Assembly: GCA_026745465.1 (NCBI GenBank)
Contig: JACYXH010000826.1
Location: 3,267,792 to 3,331,791, forward strand
Source of the DNA: Lota lota
Lineage: Eukaryota > Chordata > Actinopteri > Gadiformes > Lotidae
DNA: 64,000 nt
Direction: 5' to 3'
Shown here piece after piece: positions 1-20,125 of the stretch. The position numbers were made by a program, and so were the translations under genes. Every line of letters starts with the position of its first letter. Within the stretch, counting starts at the first letter, position 1. The notes under the pieces are model-generated. The model did no database searches and was not told where the DNA came from. It saw only the letters and a list, made by a program, of their open reading frames with translations.

Positions 1-64
1 CGCCTACAGCGTGTGCTTGTTTACCAATCGTTCGTCGGAGGAGCTGCAGCGCTTCTTCGCATAG
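1..64 (+). CDS. C-terminal coding fragment of an unidentified gene
   Basis: Reading from base 2, the frame runs open for 20 codons (AYSVCLFTNRSSEELQRFFA) to a TAG stop at 62-64. Downstream the sequence becomes simple-repeat and AT-rich, as expected after a coding end. The codons look ordinary and the peptide is not low-complexity, so this is probably the last exon, or part of it, of a gene entering from the left on the + strand. No splice acceptor is inside the window, so the true exon start is unknown. I do not recognise the protein. A chance open frame of this length is possible. Confidence 0.4.
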   Translation, partial: AYSVCLFTNRSSEELQRFFA

Positions 65-1079
65 TAATGCACATTCACACATACACACACACACACACTT
101 TTTTTTCCCGTCTTCAAAGTGTCTGGATATGGTGACGGCTCATCCGGTTATTCTTGGTTACTTTACAATGTAAATATATTTAAAACCTTGCCAAAAGGGC
201 GGGACACCGTTTCTACTGACCAATTGTAGAAAGCAAGAGCAGGTGGAGGGGTGTGTGGATTGCGGTTAGGGGTGGAGTTTAAGGTGCATTTGCAGGGGAT
301 GAGCAGGGGGAAGGGAACTGAAATTGAACATTTAACTGAAATCAATTCGCACTAAACGTGATTGATTACCAACGCCTTTTTTTAGGGGCAAATTACTTAT
401 TTTGTTGCTATTAATTCCATTAGCTGAAAATAGGGATTTTGTGTTTATAAAAAAAGGGTGACTAGGTTAATTGTATTCTCAAAGACAGTTCAATACCCTC
501 ATGATAATAATATTATGTCCTACTCAATGTATGACATCATTCCCTTCCCTTCACATTGACTAAAAGAGCAATTTTGTTATTCACATTAGGGGATGCCCTT
601 TGCAAATGCAGCAGCACCAGGACTTAGGTCAGTATTTGGTCAAATACCTTGAACGGCATGGAACTGCCAGGTTATGCTCATCTGACGTGTACTGCGTGTT
701 TGTGCATGAAGTTGTCTTCAAGTGTATTATCATGCTGAGGACACGGTAAATTGTTTTCAGTCAGAGAGCTAGTTCAACATAAAAAAACGGTTTCATTTCC
801 ATGCTACATTATTGCCTTCTTTCCGTGGACTTTGGAGAGACTGGGCACTTTTCTTTGTGAAGCTGTATCTGTAGCGACCCCTATGGATAATATGGAATAT
901 AGCAAAGGATGGGAAGTTCTACACCTGGCTACAATCAGTCAGGCTAAAGTAGATCCTATCCTAATTGCATCCATTTTGATGCCGTGTCAAAATGATGTAG
1001 GCATAGTTCTACGTGTTTTTTTTTACAATGTTTCACATCACTTTTACAACGGTACGAACACATACTTGCCGTGGAATAA
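65..1079. other. Non-coding DNA, nothing recognised
   Basis: AT-rich unique sequence with a short CA run near 82-98. It may hold the 3' UTR of the gene ending at 64. No exon, RNA gene or clear mobile element was seen. Confidence 0.5.
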
Positions 1080-1400
1080 CCTGGATAATGTCTGCCGCGT
1101 GCATCTCACAATTCCCCCGCCATTCCCTTTTCCCTCGCGAGCCGCTGCACGAGTGTTTCCCTGTTGGCGCGAAGTCAGTGGCAGCCGTGCGTCTCGCGCC
1201 AGATGGGATACACCTGCTTTCCCTGCGGTTCCTCACTCGCTCATGTTTAGCCCTTTGACACAACATATGCGAGATGAGCATACAAGCCCAAGTGACCGTG
1301 ACGAGAACTACGTGGAGAAAATTCTTAATCCACCCCGGTCTCCCTTGGCGCCTCGGCGTTTTGGGGAAATCACGCCAACTTAATTTCGCCTTGGCATGCT
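1080..1400. other. GC- and CpG-enriched block, possibly regulatory
   Basis: A local patch rich in CpG (several CGCG and GCGC words between 1130 and 1200 and again near 1340-1380) inside AT-rich surroundings. An open frame crosses it on the + strand, but it has no recognisable domain and its composition changes midway, so I do not call it coding. It could be a CpG-rich regulatory region or part of an old repeat. Confidence 0.3.
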
Positions 1401-1539
1401 CATGAGACGCAGGCGGACAGCCGACGGTCAGATGAATAGGCTCACAAATCAGACTTTATATGAACAATCTGAAATCGGATCGCAGACTAGCTCATATCCG
1501 CCTTGTACAATGGCCACTGTAGAAATGTACTTATTAAAG

Positions 1540-2105
1540 ATAGGCCTAGGCAATTGGAGAAACCCGTCAACGTAGACTCGATTTTGAAAGTGGGTCTATC
1601 CAACATAAAAAGAAAAATCCCAGTCCTCCCGTCAGGATGGGCGAGATGCGTGCACAGTTATTGGATTTGTATAAGTCTATATTATTATATTATATTATAA
1701 TACAATCTGAGTGACAACTTATTGCCCCAGCAGCAAGCAGGGCCGACGTCACCGCAACCCGCTAGGAGGCGGGTCTGCTCGGCTTTGGCCCGACTCCGGA
1801 TGGTGCATGGCGGACGCGACTCGGCACAGCTCGGCGCGTTTAAACTGGAAATGGAAATGCAAGTTAGCACGGCATGGTCTAACTCGGCGCGCCAATGGAA
1901 AAAGGACATAAGATTACGCAGACTCCGGTCATGCGTTATGGGTGCACGGGCCTATTGCGCGTAGGTAGCCAGGTAGGTAGACAGACAGGTAAACCATTCT
2001 TAATTTAGGCCGAATGAAATTATTGGGCGGTCTTATTTCCCCCATTTTGCATAGTTGTCTTAATATCCCCTTACTCGCCATTGGATGCATGCAAACAATA
2101 GGCCC
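1540..2105 (+). mobile_element. MITE-like repeat, copy 1 (second copy at 15885-16290, opposite orientation)
   Basis: The left end (AGGCAATTGGAGAAAC near 1548) and the following stretch with GATTTTGAAAGT (about 1580) match the reverse complement of the right end of the element in taf12 intron 1. The segment at about 1970-2030 (TAGACAGACAGGTAAACCAT and what follows) matches the reverse complement of 16040-16100. The two copies therefore share both flanks. Copy 1 is interrupted by a GC-rich block (about 1720-1930) absent from copy 2, probably a nested insertion. The right border is approximate. Confidence 0.5.
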
Positions 2106-2829
2106 ACAAATATTTAATGACCCAGTTTTGAGTATGCATTTTGAGTACGATCAATTGGAATTTGAGCCTACTACAAAAATAAATAACGCGTTTCAAGACC
2201 GAATTTCTAAACATTCCATGACACTAATCAAACTACTAATAAATTGGTCTGGTAACTTTTGTATTTTAATGCTTCGTTTCCCCAAATTCTCATTTGGGAA
2301 AATACAAGTCTTCATATGAGAACACCGGTCTATTGAAAGGAAGTATGTACCAAAAACGGCCAGGGAGACGCGATCCCAAAGTGGAAACATGGGCAGGCCA
2401 CTTTGCTGAAGTCATATGGCACCAAGTGCCACATAATTCCGACAAACCTTGAAAGCATAAGGATTAGCTAAATGCTTCTTTCCCTGAAAAGGTCATACTC
2501 GCCAGCTTGCTCACGGTAGGCTAAGGTAGCCGAAAAGCAAAGCAGACCCATTTTTGTGTTATCCGAATTTCAGCTACAAACACCTTTTATTATACGTTCA
2601 ACTACGTGTTTAAAGTACATATTGGGGCCAATTGCATAGGCTTAATGCAAGTGAACAGGAGGTCAAAAATGGAGTGTTTCATATTTAAAATTAGGGTCAC
2701 TTTTTGCATGTATTCAATGGCAGGTAAGTGGATACTAAACCAAAAGTTAAAAGCCTATATCATTTTCTCTTTCCCTTTCTCCCTACAGTGTAAGTAGATT
2801 CTCGGCAAGGCTACTACACTATGCTTGAG
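2106..2829. other. Non-coding DNA, nothing recognised
   Basis: AT-rich unique sequence. Short open frames exist but none shows a domain, splice-site pair or coding-like composition. Confidence 0.5.
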
Positions 2830-3080
2830 CTGTTAGCATTCATGAGCTCTTAAGGTCAAAGGGTCACCGTGAAAAACATACACGTCTTCCTCAGGCATAA
2901 GCCAGTCCATTTTGGGTGAAAAATACTGGTCGCATATCTTATTTGATCTCTTTGTCATGGCCAACAACATGCTGAACTCCTTTTTTTGGCACAATGTCCA
3001 TGGAGGAGTGCACAGCCTTTCACCCATGACTGACTCAAAGGCCACAGTCAAATGGTGCTCAGTGGCATTTCCCATGCAGA
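2830..3080. promoter_or_regulatory. Candidate conserved regulatory element with nuclear-receptor half sites
   Basis: Complex, non-repetitive sequence of even composition. It contains two direct nuclear-receptor half sites, AGGTCA (2853-2858) and GGGTCA (2861-2866), spaced by two bases (DR2). An 80-codon frame lies on the - strand but has no recognised domain. Assignment as an enhancer is inference from composition and motif only. Confidence 0.25.
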
Positions 3081-3099
3081 GGCCATTTTAAATTCACCA

Positions 3100-3560
3100 A
3101 ATTGGATTTCTTTCGTCGATGCGTGACCTTTATTTAAAAACTCTTTTTGGCTCCCGTCGCGTGGTGTTGTGTCTTTCCTTTGGTTTTGATGTGGGGCTTA
3201 AAATAATCAAAAAAAGTTTGTGGAGTTGCCGGAGAGACACAAGAAGTCTGTAAAAAACGAAAAAAAGAGGACTCGACAAAGGGACGGCTGGCGACGCAGG
3301 GAGCCGGGGAGAGGACTTGAATAATCAGTTTAATAACATTATCCTGGCTGTGCTCCGCGGCGCATGCACACGTTAATGGAGGGTGTCACCGTGAGCCGCC
3401 GCTTCGCTCGTTATTAACGACGTCCCATGGTCAACCACACACTGATAATAACAGCGTATAAAACCCGACATAACTCCAACAGAAGAGCCTAATGAAATTC
3501 ACACCGTTATGGGCACACTTATGGTAATAAGTGATGGCGCTCTGGCACGGAGTTGAGGGT
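3100..3560. promoter_or_regulatory. Candidate conserved non-coding element rich in homeodomain-type sites
   Basis: About 3300-3475 is unique DNA with clustered TAAT/ATTA cores (AATAATCAG, GTTATTAACG, GTTAATGG, CTGATAATAA) mixed with CpG-rich words. This pattern is typical of developmental enhancers. There is no open reading frame of note. Conservation cannot be tested here. Confidence 0.3.
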
Positions 3561-4784
3561 CATAAGGCAACAGAGGGGAAAATTAAAAAAATGAAGTTGT
3601 AATTCTAGGTGAGGATTTGGTGGCAAGGAGGCGCAGTGGAGAGTGTAGTCACAAGCAGAGCAGCCTTGTTCAACCTTGTCTGCACTTAAAAGGAATTGAT
3701 GGTCAAGGGTAACTGACTCTTTCCATTCCTCCTTGTCTGTGTTATGTATTTTGAATATACTACGACTTTGTGTGGGTTAGTGTGAACAAGGGTTCCGGTA
3801 CCGCTGATAGCAAATGTCTCTCTAGGCTGCAGGGAGAGTTTGTTTATTGGGAGAGGAGTGTGGTAAACAAAATGGAGAATTTGGAATTTACATAAGTGCA
3901 ACCAAGTGTGCATGGACAATTACATTTTTCATAGTGGCAACCTCTTCACCATATATAAGCTAGCTAAATGAGAGGCATAGAGATAAGTACAGAGACCAGT
4001 ATCTCTTCAAACTTTTTAATATTCACATCAATCTGTAAATGAAAGGAATGATTATGTTCTATGTCATATCACACACAAGTACAGATAGAAAAGAAACATA
4101 TAGTACAAAGTGACCCAAAAGCTGGATACAAATGTCCCTGTAACCGTTATTTAATGTGCATCGACATTAAAAACTATTAACTACAAGAAAACAGCATCGC
4201 TTACATCATACATCATGTCGAAGAGTATATTATCATTTAAAAAGCTCAAAGCTGTAAAGAAAAGTGCTACAGAGTGTTTTCCCCTTTCAAGGTTACAGGA
4301 AAATAGCTTATGGACTTCTTGCAGCCCATACAGTGCACAAGCTCCATCCCCTTTTACCCAAAAGCACGGCTCTCCATTTAGTAGGTTGCAGAATCAATGA
4401 AGAGAAAATTGCCCACTTTTTGCTCGAAACACATTTTGCAGCCTCCCCCTAAGGCTCGGCCAGTGAGAGGAAGTGAGGGAAGGCATGTGGGGGGGAGGGG
4501 GGCAGGAGAGAGAGAGAGAGAGATACACCCCCCAGCCTCACTATAACAATCATTCCTTCTATTCTCCTGTCTTCAACACCCATCTCGTTACTGGGGTTCG
4601 ATTATTTGGCTCCCTCCACGGTGTCTCTGGTATACATTCTCCCCTACCGCAACCATCCATAACCATTTAAACCTTCTCCTTCATTCACACTACCCCCATC
4701 TAGAAAGCCCAAAGACATCTACTGTTCCCTCCTCCTCCTCCTCCTCCTCCTCCTCCTCCACCTGCTCCACCTGCCTGGTGGTGC
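3561..4784 (-). other. Intergenic DNA and probable 3' UTR of the Ig-receptor gene
   Basis: The part just below 4785 is transcribed in the receptor model. It carries a (CTC)n tract at about 4729-4758 directly after the stop codon. The rest is AT-rich with a GA run at 4507-4522. No polyadenylation signal was pinned with confidence. Confidence 0.4.
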
Positions 4785-14111
<9,327 letters not shown>

Positions 14112-14555
14112 TGCTGCAACTTCCCAAACAGTGGTGCGTCCCGGCCTCGTCGTGCAGTCACTCCTTTGTGGCCAGAAGCAAGCGCTTGCGATTTATTTAC
14201 ACAGGTTATGGGGTGTGTCTTTCGCTTTCCGTTGTACATTGTTTTGACCGCGCACCCACCATGTGCCAAGTGCGTCACTACTTTTAGACATTCTGCCTGG
14301 GCTGGTTGAATCTCCCTATCGTTTCTAACAGTTGGGGAATTTGAATACAGTCGTATGCTTTCGTTTTATGCTTCCTAGCTGAAAGCGTGACAAGTACTGC
14401 CTGTGCAAACCAAACACGAAACAAGACGCAACTACAATTTCACAACAACAAAAAAGTACAATAACAACACGCACCGTCAAAGGTGTGAATTGATTAACTA
14501 GTTCTGGCTACTGAAATTCAACATTTCATTTTCAATTAAAAAAAACTAATTAAGC

Positions 14556-14842
14556 GTGAGTGCCGGGGTTGTGCCATAGTATGCACCCCTGTCGTGAATA
14601 GCGTCTCCTCATAACACATTTTCTTGGATGTTTGGCCAAAATAAATGAAAAAGGTAAAAAAAAGTCAATAAAGTTACTTTTTTTAATGCGTAGACAAAGT
14701 ACGATAGTACGATAATACATTTATTTATGTATTTATTTATTAAACCCCGATTCTCTTCTATTATATTTCCTTCACAAAGAATCGCGATGGGACGCATTTC
14801 CCGACAGGGGTGCATACTATGGCACAAATCCGGCGTGGCGCC
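14556..14842. mobile_element. Fold-back/MITE-like element with perfect 24-bp inverted repeats
   Basis: Positions 14571-14594 (GTGCCATAGTATGCACC...) are the exact reverse complement of 14802-14825. Similarity extends on both sides to about 45 bp per arm (GCCGG outside, TGCGTC/AGCGTC inside). The interior is AT-rich with no coding. The element sits in the short interval between the divergent Ig-receptor and taf12 promoters. Confidence 0.65.
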
Positions 14843-14849
14843 AGGGGGC

Positions 14850-15050
14850 TCCCGTAGAGCTGAGCGGAGCTGAGCGGAGCTTAGCGCTCCCCCCACAACA
14901 ACAGGAACCGGAAGTGCTCAAACACTACGACCATCCTTTCGTGCTAATGTCTGAAGTCAGTTAGGATCCATTTTTTAAATCAAATTATTGTTGTCACTGC
15001 AACGACGTTTAAAACATGTATAGGTAGAGGTCGTTAATCCGGTGAGTTGT
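14850..15050 (+). promoter_or_regulatory. taf12: taf12 promoter and untranslated exon 1 (predicted)
   Basis: A three-fold GAGCTGAGCG-type direct repeat (about 14856-14888) is followed by a consensus ETS site, ACCGGAAGTG (14907-14916), typical of TATA-less housekeeping promoters. A donor-like CCG/GTGAGTTG lies at about 15041 and a matching acceptor (TAATTCCAG) ends at 15405. This suggests a non-coding exon 1 ending near 15041 and an exon 2 that holds the start codon. The start of transcription is inferred. Confidence 0.45.
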
Positions 15051-15546
15051 AAAAGACGTAGCTGTATAATTGCGTAGAGAGCGGATTGTAGCCAGTGTGG
15101 TTGGAGCCCTGGCAGCTTGGGCTCAGATAGCTGCTATTGTTTTTAGCACATTATAACGCCACACTGAAGCTGCAGCACTTATTTTACGGGATTACTCCAT
15201 GATATTTTGCATGTGACCAGTTGTGTCTTAACGTGTAATAAATTGTTTTACTTGGCTGATGTAATAGTTAATACAGAATGTCGTATATCGGTGGTGTTCA
15301 TGATTTCTATCGATATATGCATATCGTTAGAAATGCATGAATAGTTACTTTTTACGTGGAACTGATCACCGTTTTCTAATAGCTTTTTGTCCCTTCTAAT
15401 TCCAGATACAGCCTTTGAAGCGAAGATTTCGTCAATTTGGCTGATTAACGCCCAGGCTTGTCAGATTTGATTTTGACACATATCGTACAACAGTCATTCG
15501 TTTACTACAGTGAAGTAATAACACACGTCTACCTGTGGCCGTCCAG

Positions 15547-18500
15547 ATGGCTAACAGCACCGCCACCCCGGTGAAGCCCCTTGTGGTTCCTGGTCCTGCG
15601 GGACGAGCCAGCCCAGAGGTATCGCAGGTTGGTCTACATATACATACTACATACATGTGTATTTTTGACCTAGATTTTAAGAAAACACATTTTCTCTCTA
15701 TCATTCATTTAGCAATTGTAATGGGTTGAATGTAGATATTGACAATTCCGTCAAAATGTTTTTAAATGTATTCATTTAATGTGTCATGCTTGATGACTTA
15801 GTGTGTTAGGAGCAAGTCTATTCATTTGACTTCTTTAATGTCATTATTTTCATTCTTTAGTCATTAAAGAGTCACTGGTACCTTTTATAGCCAGGGTAGG
15901 CAATTCATTTTAGAAGAAATTTTCGTTGCATCCGAACAGCAATCAATAGATCTAATGCTCTGCAAAAAAAAAAAGGGAGGGGGGCGGGGGGATCCAGTAT
16001 ATGTGGCTGTTGCAGGCCTGTAATAAACCCGTCCAATCATTTAATTTGCCCTGGATGACATTTTTGGATGGTTTACCTGTCTGTCTACCTACCTACCTGG
16101 GTGCACTCTGCCCGGGCTCTTTCGGCTTGACTGAAGACTTCCACAAGGTAAGGCAGACCTATAGCTAAAGCTAGCGAGCTATTCATGTGTTTTGGGAGAG
16201 TGGCTTTGGACGGAGGCCTAAAGGGAGGGGTGGGATACTTTCAAAATCTAGCTTACTCTGGCTGGTTTCTCCAAATTGCCTACCCTAGCTTTAAGCATAT
16301 CACAACATTATGAGAGAACTGCTTATAGAGCTATAAGAGTAATGTACAGTGAATACACCCTGTAATGGTCATGTGAATGCTGCCTTCTGTGATCCTATTA
16401 GGTCCTCACTAAGAAGAAGCTGCAGGACCTGGTGAGAGAGATCGACCCCAACGAGCAGCTGGATGAGGACGTAGAGGAGGTTGGTGTCCGCTGTTATTTA
16501 AACTCATGTGTTACAAGCAGCAAAAAGAAGAATGCAAAGAAAACGAGATGATAATACACAATAGATCTTTATGTATATTGTTGGCCTGTGTATCATCACA
16601 ATAGCATTTGTTCTAGTGCGGGTGGCAGAACAGCTGACATAATACAATATTTCAATACAATATTTTTGATTGATTAATCCCCTTTATTTTACATTCCCTA
16701 CACATAGTATTGGAGAAAGTGTCATTGTTCATGTGGCTACTTGGCAAATCGGGTAGAAGTATTCCTAATTCAATTCAGTCTTCTAAAATAAAAATAAAAT
16801 GAATATTGCATTACTTTGATGTAATACCACTTCTAAAACCTGGAAAACATTTGGGCATTATTGCAATATTATCATAACCAAATCCCCAAAACATCATAAA
16901 TCTATAACATCACCATATTGATATTAGATCAATTTATCACCCAGGTCCCACAAGCCACACACACATACACACACACACACACACTGTACTATCCCCCTCT
17001 CAGATGCTGCTGCAGATCGCTGATGACTTCATTGAAAGCGTGGTGACGGCAGCGTGCCAGCTGGCCCGCCACCGCAAGTCCAACACTCTGGAGGTGAAGG
17101 ATGTGCAGCTACACCTAGGTGAGTGCCTGCTGGCTTGCTTAATTCCCTCTTCGGCGGTAGGAGAAAAGCTTTAAATATGGTTGATATGATGTGTGCTCAC
17201 AGTAGGCCCAAACTAGGCATTTAGGAGATGGTTTTACCCATTAAGTGACTTCAGTGAATAGTGAAATGCGATTAAGGACCAGGTAAGAGGTTAGCAATGA
17301 GAAAAGAGCACAAAGTGCACAAAGATCCTTCTCTCTATGGCCACGTAATGAAATGGTTTGATTCCCACTGTGGCCACCCATGCTAGCAATGTATGCATGC
17401 ACAGTATTTATTGTAAGACATGGGATACAAGCGTCCAATATGGTCTGTGTAAAACATGATACATATGACATTTGACGGATGCTTTGGATACAAGCGTCCT
17501 ATGCATCCTATTGGGGAGAGAAGCTGCATTGTGGATTGTTGGTTGACTGATGATCATTTTGTTTTTCTGCCAGAGCGCCAGTGGAACATGTGGATCCCTG
17601 GCTACGGTTCAGAGGAGATCCGGCCATTCAAGAAGGCCTGCACCACAGAGGCACACAAACAGGTCAGTGCATGTGAGGAGGTATCACTGTGTGATGGCTA
17701 CGTTAAGAGGAGAGTTTAGTACAAAATATGTTTCGATGTTAAATTGTGCTGATTGTGTCTGATGTTTTCACTAAATTGGTATTGGCCAGTGACCAGATTT
17801 TATTTGCTCAATTCCTTTCTCACCAAGTTCACAAGATGGTAAATCCGAACCAGCAGTGATGTCTCAAATAATTTAAATATAACCATATCTAATAATAATG
17901 GTATTAATAATTTATTTAATGGATAATTGGGGGGTGGGGGTCTGTCACAGGCTAGTTAGACTGATGACAATTTATATTTTTATCTTTATAATGCATATAT
18001 AAAATAATAATTTAGGTATTTTTAAAGGTATTCTGCCTAAAGAGCCAGTGAGCCCACTGTTTCGGATGGAATTCGAACACTATGTGATTTAAGAAAAAAC
18101 GTTTTAGGAAAGGGGGGCGTGTTATCCCCATGGTTACGACCCACGGCAACTTTATGATACTTTTTTAGTACCGTCATTGTGTAACTGTTATGAGCGTTAT
18201 AATAAGCGCTGTTGTATATTAAATCCCCCACACACCTAATCGTTATACTATAGGTGTCCAGGAAGCCTAACCCTCACTCGGACGCAGACATTAAATACAT
18301 CGCTGCTCAGACGGAGCTTCACCATCCACACACACACACACGCCGTAGAGTTATACTATATGTGTCCGGAAAGCCTTACCCTCGGTCACGGGTATTAAAT
18401 AAATCGCTGCTCAGACGGAGCTTCACTATCCACACACACACACACACACACACACACCGTAGCGTTATACAATAAGTGTCCGAAAAGCCCAACTTTCTCG

Positions 18501-18958
18501 CCGACACCGCAGTCAACCGCTGCCCAGACAGAGCTCCACACGTCCACACAGACCACGCCGTCAGACTACCTCGGAAAAGGTAGTCTGATGTCACAAAAAA
18601 GAACGCCACCTGCTTTTGCAGCAGAGTGGAACGTTCGCATAGTGTTTAGGGGAGAATTGCATAAACATAGGATTTTACCCCTTTTTTCTCTAAATTGGGG
18701 ACTTATTTCAGTAACAATGATAAAATGTTTAGATTACTATGTTGACGATCATATAAAACAAATGACCAAATGACCAAAAACAAAAAGTGGTTTTGGGTTC
18801 ACTGGCTTTTTAAGGTATCTGCTCTAAATAGATGGTGGGGGAAAGAAATGGCCCACTTGTGTTCAAGTAACACTTTATACAGACAGTCTAACAGCTGACC
18901 TTGTGTTTTTCTCTCATTTCAGAGGATGGCACTGATCCGCAAGACAACCAAAAAGTAA
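15547..18958 (+). CDS. taf12: TAF12, TFIID/SAGA histone-fold subunit (5 coding exons, 132 aa)
   Basis: Coding exons 15547-15627, 16402-16479, 17004-17118, 17574-17662 and 18923-18958 are joined in phase (399 nt). The protein starts MANSTATPVKPLVV. It carries the H2B-like histone fold: VLTKKKLQDLVREIDP (residues 28-43), the long central helix MLLQIADDFIESVVTAACQL (54-73), then LEVKDVQLHLERQWNMWIPG. It ends RMALIRKTTKK. The family pairs with TAF4 in TFIID and with an adaptor in SAGA, acting in nuclear RNA polymerase II transcription. The start corresponds to the internal Met that gives the short human form (TAFII15). An in-frame stop upstream (15511-15513) within the same exon excludes the long N-terminus unless another exon is spliced in. 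AATAAA signals lie at 19069 and 19877. Convergent with rab42. Confidence 0.97.
15885..16292 (-). mobile_element. MITE-like repeat, copy 2, in taf12 intron
   Basis: Inverted ends: AGCCAGGGTAGGCAATT at 15889-15905 and its near reverse complement AATTGCCTACCCTAGC at about 16274-16289. TTTA precedes and follows the element, a possible target duplication. The interior matches copy 1 at 1540-2105 in reverse orientation. Confidence 0.6.
17270..17515 (+). mobile_element. Degraded SINE in taf12 intron
   Basis: B-box-like GGTTTGATTCCCAC (about 17356) and two decayed copies of the SINE tail (GGGATACAAGCGTCC at about 17421 and GCTTTGGATACAAGCGTCC at about 17480). Confidence 0.45.
18025..18825 (-). mobile_element. 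Non-autonomous DNA transposon with triplicated internal segment (copy A)
   Basis: The ends are inverted (AGAGCCAGTGAGCCCA near 18039 and its near complement GGGTTCACTGGCTTTTTAA near 18797). The reverse complement matches the element at 28770-29330 over most of that copy's length, including TAACCAT-GATAACACGCCC and GTGTTCGAATTC. Copy A carries a roughly 115-bp internal unit three times (about 18240-18350, 18350-18465, 18465-18560). Each unit has GCTCAGACGGAGCTTCAC-like sequence, and the units are separated by CA microsatellites; the other copy has one. It is in the last intron of taf12. Confidence 0.65.
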
Positions 18959-20125
18959 TATGACGGCTCAACCATACTCTGTACCCATCCACCGGGATCT
19001 TTCTAATGCTTTCCTTGTTCCCAACATGGCTTGTCGGCGGAGGATGATTCAATCATTTCGGGAGGTACAATAAAATAAGGGTATGCGTTGTGAATGACGA
19101 TGATTGAACAGCCAGTGTTAAATACTATAAGATGATTGGACACAGGGGGTTACATAATAAAACATGATTGGATAGCTAGGGTAACAGGTATACTATATGA
19201 TGGGAGGGTAAGGGGTAAATATGTTTCTTCTTCACCCATTGGTTTTTCTCTTAGTTGTTTTGCCAATACTTTCAAAATCCCATACTTCTTTAGTTTGGCA
19301 AATATTTTTTTTACATTGAGTACACATGTGTGGGATGGTGTGTTTTTTATTATTAGTAGTAGTAGTACTAAGACTACTTTTGCTTTCATGATGTGTTTTG
19401 ATATTGTTAAGTGTAAGGAGGCCTGCTTTCCTTCAGTGAAAAAAAAAAAACAACATCTTGCTGTTGAAAGTATTTTACCAGTACTGGATTATTCGTTACC
19501 TAATTGTTGTTTTGGCTAATCTCCACTGTTGTCCCAACCCCAAAAAATGTTTTTTAGTTTTATTTTTAATTGTCAAAATAATGCGTCATTAAAAATAGTT
19601 TCTTTTTGTGTACGTGTTTGGCAATGTTTTTGAATCTAGCAATATACTTATAAATATAAAAATATTACACATCTGGAATTAATAGTCATAGTTGCCAGTG
19701 ATTCATTTATATTCATCTATATAATTGATCCAGTTATGTTTGGGCCATATGAATCCTGATTGATAGGAACGATGCATTTAACATAGTTCCTAAAGGGGCA
19801 TGATGGATTAAATGAGTCATTTGATTTTCTTTGTACGGTAGTTTTACTTTAATCGTGTCTTGGTTTTTATTTCATTAATAAAAACAAGATGTAGGCTATA
19901 CATCACTGTGTTGCAATGCTGTCATGTCCTGCCAACAAATAACGCACTTGTCAGTTGGAAAAGGATGGTCATTCTGCAAAGCAGTCTAGTTCGCGACAAG
20001 CTCAGGCTTGTGTTGCACATAACAAAACATCTTGTCGCAAGTTGCTGCGATTGACTCATGAGGTTGCTATTCAAACCAATCAAAAAAGAAATATCCATTC
20101 CACAAGTCTCTGACCCCACCCGGCG
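18959..20125. other. taf12 3' UTR and convergent intergenic spacer
   Basis: AT-rich. Two AATAAA signals (19069-19074, 19877-19882) on the + strand could end taf12 transcripts. The rab42 3' UTR must lie at its right edge. No other gene was seen. Confidence 0.5.

Noticed and set aside
751-1383. 210-codon open frame on the + strand
   Set aside because: No domain, mixed composition, no supporting splice or codon pattern; judged chance.
2833-3075. 80-codon frame on the - strand
   Set aside because: Peptide is not recognisable and there is no acceptor or donor context; treated as possible regulatory DNA.
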